DNA of 64,000 nt from Ferroacidibacillus organovorans (GCF_001642725.1 NZ_LSUQ01000002.1:62001-126000); one strand, 5' to 3'. Numbered from the stretch's first letter, positions 9,345 through 18,159 are shown. The notes: generated from the letters alone by a model not told the origin. Numbers and translations are program-made.

Positions 9345-10625
9345 TTAACCGAGAAGCGTTGCCATTTCCTGTTGCATCTTTTGTGCTGCGTCTTTCAATG
9401 CTGCCACAGGTGTCATCTTGTGAAGAAGCGCCAAATCAATGTCCTGATACAGATAGGTGCTTGACGTCGTTCCCCAGTTTGGAATCAACGGATTGAGAAC
9501 GCCACTGTTGAGCGCGAGCGATTCTTGATACATCGCCGGAAGCTTCTTCAATGCTGCACTCTTCAACGTCGGCTCCCAAGTGGGAAGAATTCCGGCGCGG
9601 GCAATCTCCATACTATGGCCATAATAGAATTTCAGGAATAATCCAATTCCTCTTTCCTTTGCTGTTGTCATGCTGGGATTGCGAAAAACCCATACGTAGT
9701 TTTGTCCGAGAAAATTCGCCTCTTTATTCCCAATGACAGGCAGCAGAGAAACGCCCAAGTTTTTTCCAAACCTTTGAAGGAAGGGTGGATATTGATACGC
9801 CCCATCCATCACCATCGCATTTTTTCCAGACATAAAAAGGTTGTAGTTCTCATTCGCTGATGCATTCACGGGCGAGATCTTCCATTTGTAGATTGTGTTA
9901 TACTCAAACGTAAGTGCATTCACGCCTGCTTGTGTATCGAAGAGTACCTTTCTTGTCGCTGGATTTGCCTCTTTTCCCCCGAATTGAGCCAAAAGCGATG
10001 GATATACGAAAGGATTCGGCCAAGCAGGCTCTTGTACATAACCCCACTGACCTTGTTTTGCGTTAGTTAAAACCTGCGCGTCGTGAACAAACTGCGCCTG
10101 CGTGTGCGGCGGCATGTTTGGATTTAATCCAGCCTTTTTAAACAGTGCTTTATTCCAGAAAAACAGAGTAGGAAGACCTGCTACCGGTACAACATAGTGA
10201 ACGCCCTGTACTTTTGTTCCATGCCACATGGAGGCAGGAAATTCCGTATTCGGATTGATTCCTCCCATTTGCAAGATCGGTTGAATCGGCATTTCCAGAT
10301 GTTCAAAGGCGTATGGCGCCGAAGGTGTCAACGACTCTTCCAACATATCTGGGCCTTTATGCGCGGCAAGCGCGGAGTTTACAATTTCCGTTTCGTTGTT
10401 ATACGGAAATGTGCGAAATACGACGTTGTACTTTCCTTGGTACATCTTGTTGAACTGGCTGATCACCGCTGTCATGCCCTGCGTTGGACCAGAACTCCAG
10501 AAGTTGATGACAATACCAGCAGATGCAGTGCGCTTTGCAGACGCGGCAGCAAACGACGGTGCAACAAGACTTGCAGAAAGCGTCAGTGCGACAGCGAGAG
10601 CCGCGGATTTTTGCAGATTATTCAT
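9345..10625 (-). CDS. Extracellular sugar-binding protein of ABC importer (no lipobox)
   Basis: Family 1 solute-binding protein (MalE/UgpB fold), 426 aa. A signal peptide is clear (MNNLQKSAALAVALTLSASL then APSFAAASA) but there is no cysteine near the cleavage site, so it is not an ordinary Gram-positive lipoprotein. The mature start IVINFWSSGPTQGM and GKNAMVMDGAYQYPP in the middle are typical of oligosaccharide-binding proteins. TAAAGGGGG precedes the ATG at 10625. First gene of the sugar operon (binding protein, MalF, MalG, GH2, GH43). A cre-like site lies about 85 bases upstream and the ArsR-type regulator is the next gene upstream on the same strand. Confidence 0.9.
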   Translation of the reverse strand: MNNLQKSAALAVALTLSASLVAPSFAAASAKRTASAGIVINFWSSGPTQGMTAVISQFNKMYQGKYNVVFRTFPYNNETEIVNSALAAHKGPDMLEESLTPSAPYAFEHLEMPIQPILQMGGINPNTEFPASMWHGTKVQGVHYVVPVAGLPTLFFWNKALFKKAGLNPNMPPHTQAQFVHDAQVLTNAKQGQWGYVQEPAWPNPFVYPSLLAQFGGKEANPATRKVLFDTQAGVNALTFEYNTIYKWKISPVNASANENYNLFMSGKNAMVMDGAYQYPPFLQRFGKNLGVSLLPVIGNKEANFLGQNYVWVFRNPSMTTAKERGIGLFLKFYYGHSMEIARAGILPTWEPTLKSAALKKLPAMYQESLALNSGVLNPLIPNWGTTSSTYLYQDIDLALLHKMTPVAALKDAAQKMQQEMATLLG

Positions 10626-10707
10626 TCTGAGTTACCCCCTTTAGTGATTCAATGTGATGCAATACGCCAATGCTTCCATTTTCTTTTGCAGGCATTCCCC
10701 CTTTAAC

Positions 10708-10721
10708 GTAAAGCGTTTTCA
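10708..10721 (-). promoter_or_regulatory. CcpA cre-like site upstream of the sugar operon
   Basis: On the minus strand it reads TGAAAACGCTTTAC, matching about 12 of 14 positions of the cre consensus TGWAANCGNTNWCA. It overlaps the stop codon of the regulator and lies about 85 bases before the binding-protein ATG, a position suited to carbon catabolite repression. No convincing -35/-10 pair was found next to it. Confidence 0.5.
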
Positions 10722-11711
10722 ACCGCGCTCCATATAACCGATACGCATCATCAAATCCGTTTCATAGTTGCCAAACTGCCGACCAAAAAGGTTAATACCT
10801 CCCTCATTGAGCGCACCGGGCTTAACACCGATCCGCACTGGGATAAACGGAGATTTGTTTAAGTTCAAATCGGAGAGTGTGACTTCAGAGATTTGCCGAC
10901 CGTCAATAAATGAGCCTGTTTCTGCGACACGCCAAGTCTTCAAAAGGCCAAACTGAGTGTGGTGAACCCCCCACCAGTCAGGCGTCAAGTACCCACGCTC
11001 ACCACCAAAATCCCCAGGACTGGTCCACGTGCCAATCTCGCAATCATTGATCCAGACGGTAATATCGGATGGCCAATCATTATTGAATAGGGGGGCCTCA
11101 GAACAAATTTCCATCGTCAGCTCAATGCTTTGTAATTTTGCGTTGCCGGGTATGCGATTCGGGAATCGATACTCGACATACCCTGTTTTAAACCACAAAA
11201 GCTGTGCTGAACTGCGCTCCGGTTCATAGAATGACGCTGGATGATCCAGTTCTCCTATGATTCCAGTCGCACTCACCATTCCGCAGGTAGGGGTTACACT
11301 GCAATCCACAAACTGTCCCACAGGCATGAGAATCTCAATGCAATTCGCGTCCGTTTTGACGGGTTCCCCCGCATCCAAGATGATCCGGTTAATCACCGCG
11401 GCGCATAACTTTTGAGTTCCGCGCGTTCCCGGTACCATCTCCGTGATGATCAAGCCAGCATCTTCTAGTTTTTTGATATTGACAGCCGCCGTCGACACAG
11501 GCAGTTCAAAACGTTCCGCGATTTCTGCAACATTCATTGGCCCTTGAAGGAGTTGGCGAAACATATCCATGCGCAACTGGGTAGAAAGCGCGCGAGCAAT
11601 GATCAAGAAATCATCAAAACTAGCGCTCAAAACGCGGTTTACAGACAGTTTATCAGAGCGGTCCAGCATCATCTGCGCGATGGATTGCTCACTCCTATTC
11701 CTATAACACAT
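10719..11711 (-). CDS. ArsR-type wHTH regulator with C-terminal ligand-like domain
   Basis: Probable transcription regulator of the adjacent sugar operon. Residues about 30-110 form a winged helix of ArsR type: ARALSTQLRMDMFRQLL, then PMNVAEIAERFELPVSTAAV as helix-turn-helix, and a wing with GTRGTQKL. The remaining about 200 residues are a beta-rich domain (IELTMEICSEAP, TVWINDCEIGTWTSPGDFGG, LFGRQFGNYETDLMMRIGY) that is unlike metal-sensing ArsR proteins; I infer that it senses a sugar or forms an oligomer. The start is uncertain: ATG 11711 has no Shine-Dalgarno, while AGGAG lies 19 bases before an in-frame ATG at 11672. Both retain the DNA-binding domain. Confidence 0.8.
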   Translation of the reverse strand: MCYRNRSEQSIAQMMLDRSDKLSVNRVLSASFDDFLIIARALSTQLRMDMFRQLLQGPMNVAEIAERFELPVSTAAVNIKKLEDAGLIITEMVPGTRGTQKLCAAVINRIILDAGEPVKTDANCIEILMPVGQFVDCSVTPTCGMVSATGIIGELDHPASFYEPERSSAQLLWFKTGYVEYRFPNRIPGNAKLQSIELTMEICSEAPLFNNDWPSDITVWINDCEIGTWTSPGDFGGERGYLTPDWWGVHHTQFGLLKTWRVAETGSFIDGRQISEVTLSDLNLNKSPFIPVRIGVKPGALNEGGINLFGRQFGNYETDLMMRIGYMERG

Positions 11712-12220
11712 TTTATTTGTTACGATAAAAACGGTATGAAAGCGACTTCATCCTAACATCGCAACAGAGAACAAGTCAATAGATTTGCACTAGTTTGCGT
11801 AAAATGTTTGTTGATCCTTCATCGCCTTGCAGAGGCAAGATAGAATTAGGTCGTATGTAAGATTTGACCCAACTTACAAACCTATATGAAGTTCGCGGAT
11901 GAACGGAAGAAGTCCTGACCCGATTGTGGAAATGAATGCGCGACGAAGAAATGGATGTATTGTGCTCTCTACGCGGGCGAACTTTTCGCGGCTAACTGGC
12001 GAACGCGATCATCCCATTGTCAATATATCGGAGTATGTCGTCAAATCAGAAGATACGATCCTCGTCAACGATCACGAGAATAAATTTCTGACACATACGG
12101 GACTATGAGCTAATCGGCATATCAAAGATCGTGGGGTGATCTATGAACGCCTTGAAATTCTCGCGTTAAATCCATGATTGTTTTTAGCATAGTCATCGAT
12201 ATTTTCAGGTTTATAAAAAT
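11712..12220. other. Gene-free stretch
   Basis: About 500 bases with no supported gene. A 69-codon open frame at 11899-12108 (plus strand) lacks a ribosome binding site and resembles nothing I recognise. The first about 100 bases should hold the promoter of the ArsR-type regulator, but no clean -35/-10 pair stands out. The stretch may be degraded sequence. Confidence 0.4.
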
Positions 12221-12252
12221 AAAAACCACGAGTAAACGATTTCGTGGTTTTT
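12221..12252. terminator. Bidirectional rho-independent terminator
   Basis: AAAAACCACGA (12221-12231) pairs perfectly with TCGTGGTTTTT (12242-12252) over a ten-base loop, giving A/T tails on both strands. It lies 70 bases downstream of the collagen-like gene, which it should terminate on the minus strand. Confidence 0.8.
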
Positions 12253-12321
12253 CTGGGCCAGTGTGAATCGTAAAGTGCATATTTACAATTTTTCACTGCG
12301 AGATTCCCCTTCTACTTACCT

Positions 12322-13077
12322 TTATGCGAGTTGCGTAATAACGAGGTGTGCTGAAACAGGCCTTGTCCCTCCAGCGAGAGGAGTGATCGTTAGTGCCGTT
12401 GAATTGCCAGCAGGATTTCGTACAGTGAGTATTGAGTTGGTGACTGTCGTCTGCACAAGAGTCATTTCTACAATTTGAGAAGTACCCGTTGCTCGCCCAA
12501 CCACCGTATAGGCCAGATCAGCGCCATTGAGAGTTAGGATCAATTGCCCCGCTTCAGATACACTCACCTGAAATAAAATTTGATAAGTGCCAATCGCAGA
12601 CAAGTTAAATGTGCTAGGACCAGTGCGGGCAATCGTGGTTCCACTCGTGGGCCCATTTTGCGGAAAACTCACATCTGTACCAGGCGCAACGGTTGCTGCA
12701 TTATCCGGTGGCATCAATGCATAAAAGTCTGCGAAGCTTAACACTCTTCCTGTTGCTCCCGTAGCGCCTGTTGCTCCCGTAGCGCCTGTTGCTCCCCCAG
12801 AAGGCCCTGTTGCCCCCGTGGCGCCTGTTGCCCCCGTAGCGCCTGTTGCCCCCGTAGCGCCTGTCGCTCCAACTGGACCAACTGGTCCAGTTGGTCCTCT
12901 GATTCCTTTTACGATGACCTTAACTTCTTGCTTTACTACACACGGACAATTCCTATGTCCACAATGATACATACGTTCCTTTTTGCATCGGCAAATCCTG
13001 TATCCGCAACGATTGCAGCGTTCCTTTTTGCATCGGCAAATCCTGTATCCGCAACGATTGCAGCATTCAGAAGACAT
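12322..13077 (-). CDS. Collagen-like surface protein with Cys-rich N-terminus (BclA-like)
   Basis: Probable spore-surface or exosporium glycoprotein of 251 aa. Residues 1-50 carry Cys-rich modules: [15 protein letters not shown] occurs twice, followed by a variant with [10 protein letters not shown]. About 55-115 is a collagen-like GXT region ([16 protein letters not shown] and so on, interrupted by GPSGGATG). The C-terminal about 130 residues (from [19 protein letters not shown]) form a beta-rich globular domain like the BclA/TNF-like trimer heads. There is no signal peptide, as is usual for exosporium proteins made in the mother cell. GAGGGG precedes the ATG. It is divergent from a GT2 glycosyltransferase, a plausible modifier of the Thr residues in the GAT repeats. 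The four Cys per module could bind zinc or cross-link; that is inference. Confidence 0.85.
   Translation of the reverse strand: MSSECCNRCGYRICRCKKERCNRCGYRICRCKKERMYHCGHRNCPCVVKQEVKVIVKGIRGPTGPVGPVGATGATGATGATGATGATGATGPSGGATGATGATGATGATGRVLSFADFYALMPPDNAATVAPGTDVSFPQNGPTSGTTIARTGPSTFNLSAIGTYQILFQVSVSEAGQLILTLNGADLAYTVVGRATGTSQIVEMTLVQTTVTNSILTVRNPAGNSTALTITPLAGGTRPVSAHLVITQLA
12749..12905 (-). repeat. Collagen-type 9-bp coding repeats (Gly-Ala-Thr)
   Basis: Runs of nine-base units (on the plus strand variants of GTAGCGCCTGTTGCTCCC) encode Gly-X-Thr triplets. Synonymous third-base variation shows it is kept as protein. The length is likely to vary between strains by slippage or recombination. 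Confidence 0.85.
12975..13064 (-). repeat. Perfect 45-bp tandem duplication in the Cys-rich coding region
   Basis: Two identical 45-base copies (12975-13019 and 13020-13064) abut each other; each encodes a 15-residue module with four Cys ([14 protein letters not shown] core). No base differs between the copies, so the duplication is recent or kept identical by recombination. Confidence 0.95.
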
Positions 13078-13263
13078 AAATCTACCCCTCTCATTTGAAT
13101 GCTATAGTGATATGGGGCATTTTCAAATGTGAAACGGCATTTGTCCTATGCGTATGTCTAGTGAAAATCGACATGGCTTGTGGATTGGCTCTATGAGTGA
13201 CATCTAAAAGGAGTATGGAATATGAAATAAGGAGATGAATATAAAGAATTGCGAGGTGCTCAG

Positions 13264-14337
13264 ATGATTACGATCAGCCTCTGTATGATTGTAAAGAACG
13301 AGTCACAAGTCATATGCCGATGCCTGGACTCTGCGAAGGACATCGTAGATGAAATCATACTTGTTGATACAGGTTCTACCGACCATACCAAAACAATTCT
13401 CATGCGATACACTCCCAACGTTTTCGATTTTGAATGGATAAATAACTTTGCATCTGCCCGAAATTTTGCATTCAGCCATGCAACGATGAACTACATCTTG
13501 TGGATCGATGCAGATGATGTATTGCTGGAACCAGACAGACAAAAATTCCTCCAGTTGAAACACACCCTTGATCCCTCTGTCGATGCAGTCTCTATGCATT
13601 ATCATCTAGCATTTGATGCAGATGGAGATGTCACTTCCAGTTTACGTCGTAATCGTTTGGTGAAACGACTTAAGGAATTTCAATGGCATGGCGCTGTACA
13701 CGAGTATTTAGCCGTGGATGGTCATATTCTCAACAGTGACATCGCCATCACTCACCAACCAATAAAACACGACTCCGAACGTAACCTTCGCATCTATGAA
13801 CAACGATTGGCCGCAGGTGAGACATTTACCCCGCGCGACCTTTTTTATTACGCAAATGAGTGTCTTGATCACCAAAACTATGTACAGGCTATAAAATATT
13901 ACTTAATTTTTCTAGATTCAAAACAAGGGTGGATTGAAGATTGCATTTCAGCGTGCGCAAAATTAGCAGATTGCTATACTCATTTAGGGGATTATGAACT
14001 AGCACAAAACTATACACTAAAATCATTCGAGTATGATCTTCCACGTGCAGAATTTTGCTGTCGACTTGGATATAGATTTATGCAGAAATCCGAATGGCAG
14101 AAAGCAATTTTCTGGTATAAACTCGCCACCCAGCTTAAAAAACCAAAAGACAGTTGGGGATTTTTCATCGAGTGCTGCTGGACGTGGCTCCCCCATTTAC
14201 AGCTCTGTGTTTGCTATGATCAACTAGGTGAATACAAACTCGCCTATGAACATAACGAAATCGCGCACAACTATCGACCAATGGATGAAAAAATGCTTTA
14301 CAACAAAACATATCTAGAGTCTGTGATCAACCAATAG
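13264..14337 (+). CDS. Family 2 glycosyltransferase with C-terminal TPR repeats
   Basis: GT-A fold glycosyltransferase (GT2, SunS/TPR-type). It begins ITISLCMIVKNESQVICRCL, the hallmark of this group, with NESQ at the nucleotide-sugar site, VDEIILVDTGSTDHT, and the metal-binding motif WIDADDVL (about residue 85). From about 190 TPR-like helices follow (YYANECLDHQNYVQAIKYYL, YTHLGDYELAQNYTLKSF). Cytoplasmic, 357 aa. ATG 13264 is chosen over the in-frame TTG 13249 because GAGGTG lies seven bases before it. Related enzymes glycosylate peptides and spore-surface proteins, and the divergent collagen-like gene is an obvious substrate candidate. That pairing is inference. Confidence 0.88.
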   Translation: MITISLCMIVKNESQVICRCLDSAKDIVDEIILVDTGSTDHTKTILMRYTPNVFDFEWINNFASARNFAFSHATMNYILWIDADDVLLEPDRQKFLQLKHTLDPSVDAVSMHYHLAFDADGDVTSSLRRNRLVKRLKEFQWHGAVHEYLAVDGHILNSDIAITHQPIKHDSERNLRIYEQRLAAGETFTPRDLFYYANECLDHQNYVQAIKYYLIFLDSKQGWIEDCISACAKLADCYTHLGDYELAQNYTLKSFEYDLPRAEFCCRLGYRFMQKSEWQKAIFWYKLATQLKKPKDSWGFFIECCWTWLPHLQLCVCYDQLGEYKLAYEHNEIAHNYRPMDEKMLYNKTYLESVINQ

Positions 14338-14425
14338 GCACCATTGATGTTCTCTTATTTATTTTTTGTATTGTTATGAATATAATTGATACAACACGCA
14401 AGCATAAACCAAAGGGGGGACGATA

Positions 14426-15775
14426 ATGCAAAAAATAAAACCAAACGGATTAAAGCAAGTACTTGGAATGAAGCAAGTGCTCGCCATCGCGATCGCAGCG
14501 ATTTCTCCAACAACCTCCATTTTCCTTGTCTATGGAGCGGGCCTCTCATCTGCTGGAACGGGTGTATTCTGGGCATTCTTAATCGGCGCGTGCATCGCGA
14601 TCTCCATGGCGTTTTGTTACGCTGAATTAGGCTCTGTGTTTCCTGGTGCGGGTGGAGCGTACACCATCGTATACCGTTCATTAGGGAAACCATTCGGTTT
14701 CATTACAGCACTTCTCTTTCTTGTTCTTGGAGTCGTCATTACGGCAAGTATACTCGTGGCTGCCGCAACCTATTTAAATTCACTGGTTCCCTCCATCCCT
14801 GTTAACTGGGCCGCTGTCGTCATGATGATTCTTGTGACGTGGTTCTCACTAGAACGAATAGGCGCAACGAGTTGGGTCGCTATGGTCATGCTGATCGTTG
14901 AACTCGTCGTCATCTTTGTCTTCATCATCATGACGTTCGTACATTCCCATCATCCTATTTCCTTCATTCTGACCCCTACTACGGTAAATGCCCACAATCA
15001 TTATGAAGGAGTCGGCATAACTGGACTGCTCGCGGCTGTTGTACCGGCACTCTTCGCATTCAACGGATATGACTGGCCGCTCTACTTCGCCGAAGAAACG
15101 CGAGAACCGCGCAGAGTTCTTCCGCGCGCCGTCATGACTGCAGTCCTTGCATCCATCGTGATCGAAGTGCTCGCCGTCACATCCGCAACTCTCGCCATTC
15201 CTAGTCTCCCATACGCCATCTCATCAAGCGCGCCACTCACATACATTGCCCAGTCAAGCGCTGGTCACATCGGCGCAACCATTCTCATCATCGGGGTCAT
15301 CATCGCCATGTTTGACACCGGGCTCAGCGGCAACCTCGCCTACGCCCGAATCTATCTCGACACAGCCCGAGACAAGAGTTGGCCGACTCCCATTAACCGT
15401 TTATTTTCAAGCATCAACCGTCACAATGTACCAAAATGGGGATTCGTTTTTCTTGGAGCAGGAAACGTCATCCTCTGCTACTTTACATCACTCAATAACC
15501 TCATCACCTTTACAGGAGTCATGATCGTCGTCATTTACCTGCTCATCGCTCTTTCCGCCATAGTCAATCGACTCAAGAATCGAGCTTCAAATCCGTCCTT
15601 TCGCATGCCATTGTGGCCGTTTCCACCGATCATCGCGATCGGTGGGGTCATCCTCGCTCTCACTCAGCAGGCAATGGGAGATTTGATCAAGACAGCTGCA
15701 ATTGTGCTCGTGGCCGTTGTATACTGGTTTGCTTACCTAAGAATGAAAAAAGTGGACGAATCCCCCTGTCCCTAG
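14426..15775 (+). CDS. APC family amino acid permease
   Basis: Amino acid/polyamine/organocation transporter of 449 aa with about 12 membrane helices. The first helix region ISPTTSIFLVYGAGLSSAGT resembles the unwound substrate-binding helix 1 of APC transporters, and PGAGGAYTIVYRSLGKPFG is the conserved helix 2/loop motif. AAGGGGGGAC precedes the ATG. A TATAAT-like -10 is visible at 14381-14386, about 45 bases before the start. The substrate is unknown. It is monocistronic. Confidence 0.9.
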   Translation: MQKIKPNGLKQVLGMKQVLAIAIAAISPTTSIFLVYGAGLSSAGTGVFWAFLIGACIAISMAFCYAELGSVFPGAGGAYTIVYRSLGKPFGFITALLFLVLGVVITASILVAAATYLNSLVPSIPVNWAAVVMMILVTWFSLERIGATSWVAMVMLIVELVVIFVFIIMTFVHSHHPISFILTPTTVNAHNHYEGVGITGLLAAVVPALFAFNGYDWPLYFAEETREPRRVLPRAVMTAVLASIVIEVLAVTSATLAIPSLPYAISSSAPLTYIAQSSAGHIGATILIIGVIIAMFDTGLSGNLAYARIYLDTARDKSWPTPINRLFSSINRHNVPKWGFVFLGAGNVILCYFTSLNNLITFTGVMIVVIYLLIALSAIVNRLKNRASNPSFRMPLWPFPPIIAIGGVILALTQQAMGDLIKTAAIVLVAVVYWFAYLRMKKVDESPCP

Positions 15776-15895
15776 TTCATAAACTATTTTTGTATGAGAT
15801 AGACGAACGGAGAGGATTCTTTTTTAGAAAACGCCTCATACATTGAATTTGGAATTCCTGCAGGAATCCGATCATTCAATGGGGAGTGTGTCGAT

Positions 15896-16693
15896 TTGAA
15901 GAAATTGGCTTTAGGTTCTCTGGCAGTTCTCGCAACCAGTTTGTGCTTGACATCCGTATCCTTCGCGAGCACAGCGGGCCCTACCCGTGCAATTTCCCAT
16001 GCACCGCGAATCTCGCTGCGGTTGCCAAAAGCTACAAAAAGCAGCACAACGAGCTTTGGATGGGCGTCAAGCAACTGGTCGGGCTACGCGATTACCGGCG
16101 GACCTTACAACAGCATCACGGGGTCCTGGACCGTTCCAACGGTTCAACCAAGTTCCAGATCAACGTACTCCTCAAGCTGGATTGGCATTGACGGCTTTAA
16201 CAACAGCAGCCTGATTCAAACAGGAACCGAGCAAGACTATTACAACGGGAAAGCTCACTACAACGCCTGGTGGGAAATCCTGCCTGCGGCGGAAACGGTG
16301 ATCACCCCATCCTCCTATCCCGTTAATCCGGGGGATCAAATGTACGCTGACATTCAAAATCTAGGCGGGGGAACCTGGTCGATCGAGATTCAAGACAAAA
16401 CCCAAGGGTGGACGTTTACGACAAATCAGGCGTATTCAGGTCCGCAAACGTCGGCGGAGTGGATTCAAGAAGCGCCAACGGTTGGTGGTACTGTGGCGAA
16501 ACTCGCCAACTATGGGCAGACCACGTTTAATCCAGGTACGGTAAACGGTGTCAATCCAGGTTTGGTAACAGCAGACGGCGGTGTCATGATTCAGCACAAC
16601 ATCCAAGTCTCAACACCATCCGTGCCCGACAGCGACACAGACGGTTTTAACGTTGCCTATGGGTCGACATCTCCAGCGGCGCCCGCTTCTTAA
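15896..16693 (+). CDS. Secreted G1 family (eqolisin) glutamic acid peptidase
   Basis: Pepstatin-insensitive acid endopeptidase secreted to the medium. TTG 15896 has GGGGAG at good spacing. A signal peptide (MKKLALGSLAVLATSLCLTS then VSFAS) is followed by a short propeptide-like stretch rich in Thr/Ser and basic residues (about 26-52). The catalytic domain starts FGWASSNWSGYAITG. The catalytic dyad of G1 peptidases is present: Gln in LIQTGTEQDY (about 108) and Glu in SAEWIQEAP (about 188). WIGIDG and YNAWWEILP are family hallmarks. At 265 aa it is full length. G1 peptidases were first known from fungi, and a bacterial example is known from Alicyclobacillus, in keeping with an acid habitat. Confidence 0.93.
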   Translation: MKKLALGSLAVLATSLCLTSVSFASTAGPTRAISHAPRISLRLPKATKSSTTSFGWASSNWSGYAITGGPYNSITGSWTVPTVQPSSRSTYSSSWIGIDGFNNSSLIQTGTEQDYYNGKAHYNAWWEILPAAETVITPSSYPVNPGDQMYADIQNLGGGTWSIEIQDKTQGWTFTTNQAYSGPQTSAEWIQEAPTVGGTVAKLANYGQTTFNPGTVNGVNPGLVTADGGVMIQHNIQVSTPSVPDSDTDGFNVAYGSTSPAAPAS

Positions 16694-16705
16694 ACGATTG
16701 AAAAC

Positions 16706-16749
16706 GAAGACCACCTCGCCGCACACCGTTCGCGGGCGGGGTGGTCTTC
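16706..16749. terminator. Hairpin terminator between G1 peptidase and SDR
   Basis: GAAGACCACCTCGCC (16706-16720) pairs with GGCGGGGTGGTCTTC (16735-16749), 15 bp with one wobble. It lies between convergent genes; T-rich tails are short, so it is probably a strong hairpin terminator for the peptidase. Confidence 0.7.
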
Positions 16750-16771
16750 CCGCTTCTGCTGCGCGCTGCCC

Positions 16772-17632
16772 TCAACCATTTACAATCACACCGCCGTTGA
16801 TGTGCAGCACCTGACCTGACATATACGATGAATCATCCGACGCCAAATACACATAGGCGGCCGCCAATTCATACGGCTGACCCGCACGCTTCATCGGCGT
16901 ATCTGTCCCAAACTGGGCGACATCCTGCTCCGTGAACGTTGACGGAATGAGTGGCGTCCAAATCGGGCCTGGCGCCACCGCATTCACGCGTATGCCAGCG
17001 CAAACGAGCGACTCCGAAAGCGAGCGCGTAAATGAGACGATCGCTCCTTTGGTCGATGAATAATCAAGAAGGTCCTTGTGGCCCTTATACGCAGTAATCG
17101 ATGTCGTGTTGATGATGGCGCTACCCGGTTTCAGGTGCGGAAGTGCCGCTTGCGTCATGAAAAAGAAGGAAAAAATGTTCGTGCGAAACGTGCGCTCCAA
17201 TTGCTTTTCTGTAATGTCCAAGATGCTCTTTTGAGGATGCTGCTCTGCAGAATTATTGACGAGAATATCGAGGCGGCCGAATGCTGTCACTGTATTTTCG
17301 ATCACCTTTTTGCAAAATTCTACGTCCCCAAGATCGCCTGCCATTAGAATGCAACGTCTCCCAAGCGATTCGACGCGCTCCTTTACAAATTTGGCGTCAT
17401 CGTTTTCATTAAAATAGACGATCACAAGATCCGCTTCCTCTTTGGCGTACGCCACCGCCACAGCGCGACCAATTCCGCTGTCACCACCTGTAATCAATGC
17501 GACTTTTCCTTGCAACTTTCCAGTTTGATGCCAAGCACGCTCAAACTGCGGAAGTGGCGTCATCTCCGACTCGATGCCAGGTTGCTGATTCTGATGTTGA
17601 GGGGGAAACGCGTTTTGTGATTGATTCTCCAT
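16772..17632 (-). CDS. SDR family oxidoreductase (YhxC/YdaD-like)
   Basis: NAD(P)-dependent short-chain dehydrogenase, 286 aa, with the N-terminal about 45-residue extension typical of the stress-associated YdaD/YhxC/YhdF group. The cofactor motif is TGGDSGIGRAVA, NNSAEQ is the NNAG equivalent, the catalytic Ser is in INTTSITAYKG, and Tyr/Lys are in YSSTKGA (about 195-200). SYMSGQVLHINGGVIVNG closes the fold. The Shine-Dalgarno GAGGAG is about 16 bases from the ATG, unusually far, so the real start may differ slightly. Substrate unknown; homologues respond to general stress or desiccation. Confidence 0.88.
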   Translation of the reverse strand: MENQSQNAFPPQHQNQQPGIESEMTPLPQFERAWHQTGKLQGKVALITGGDSGIGRAVAVAYAKEEADLVIVYFNENDDAKFVKERVESLGRRCILMAGDLGDVEFCKKVIENTVTAFGRLDILVNNSAEQHPQKSILDITEKQLERTFRTNIFSFFFMTQAALPHLKPGSAIINTTSITAYKGHKDLLDYSSTKGAIVSFTRSLSESLVCAGIRVNAVAPGPIWTPLIPSTFTEQDVAQFGTDTPMKRAGQPYELAAAYVYLASDDSSYMSGQVLHINGGVIVNG

Positions 17633-17817
17633 AGGGACAAATCCAACTCCTCGTGACCATTTACAGGTAACTTAACCGAATGCGACATTCCACATCCCAT
17701 CTCTCCCCTTTTCTAAAGAAGGTCGCTACCGCAATCGATTGCTCGATCAAGTTGAGAGATTGCGCCGTATCCTGTATCGTGAACATGTAAATCGCATGAT
17801 ACAGGAAGGGATCCTTC

Positions 17818-18081
17818 ATGATTTTTGGATTCGGCTTTGGCAATCCGCTCGTCAGTTTGCTCATGCTCGTTGGAACCAGTTTGCTCAGCTATCTCATTTA
17901 TCGCGCCACGCAGAAAAACAACCGTGAGCGAAGTCGCCCCACGCGCGCCGAATTGCGCAATTTTTATTATGAGCAGCGAAGACGCGCCAGGGAGTTATCT
18001 ACAGAGTTCGACCTTACCGATGATGAGATCGAACAAAAATTGGATCGCGAGATTGGACCGCCCGCTCCCCCTCGCGGCTAG
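17818..18081 (+). CDS. Small membrane protein, 87 aa
   Basis: One N-terminal membrane segment (NPLVSLLMLVGTSLLSYLIY) is followed by a basic linker and a charged helix (LRNFYYEQRRRARELSTEFD then DDEIEQKLDREIG) with a Pro-rich tail. GGAAGG precedes the ATG. I recognise no family; the layout suggests a single-pass membrane protein with a cytoplasmic coiled coil. Confidence 0.65.
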   Translation: MIFGFGFGNPLVSLLMLVGTSLLSYLIYRATQKNNRERSRPTRAELRNFYYEQRRRARELSTEFDLTDDEIEQKLDREIGPPAPPRG

Positions 18082-18159
18082 CCCTTTCCGCTAGACTCAT
18101 GTTCACACTCCCATCATGTAAACTTCACGGTTCGCGCAGGTCCGAAAGGAAGTCATCCC

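Noticed and set aside
11899-12108. 69-codon open frame on the plus strand
   Set aside because: No ribosome binding site, no recognisable family and isolated in a gene-free stretch.
12749-13064. Short repeats as a CRISPR array
   Set aside because: The repeats are adjacent without spacers and encode collagen triplets and a Cys module in one frame.
17661-17864. 67-codon minus-strand frame overlapping the small membrane protein
   Set aside because: It has no start signal and overlaps a better supported plus-strand gene.
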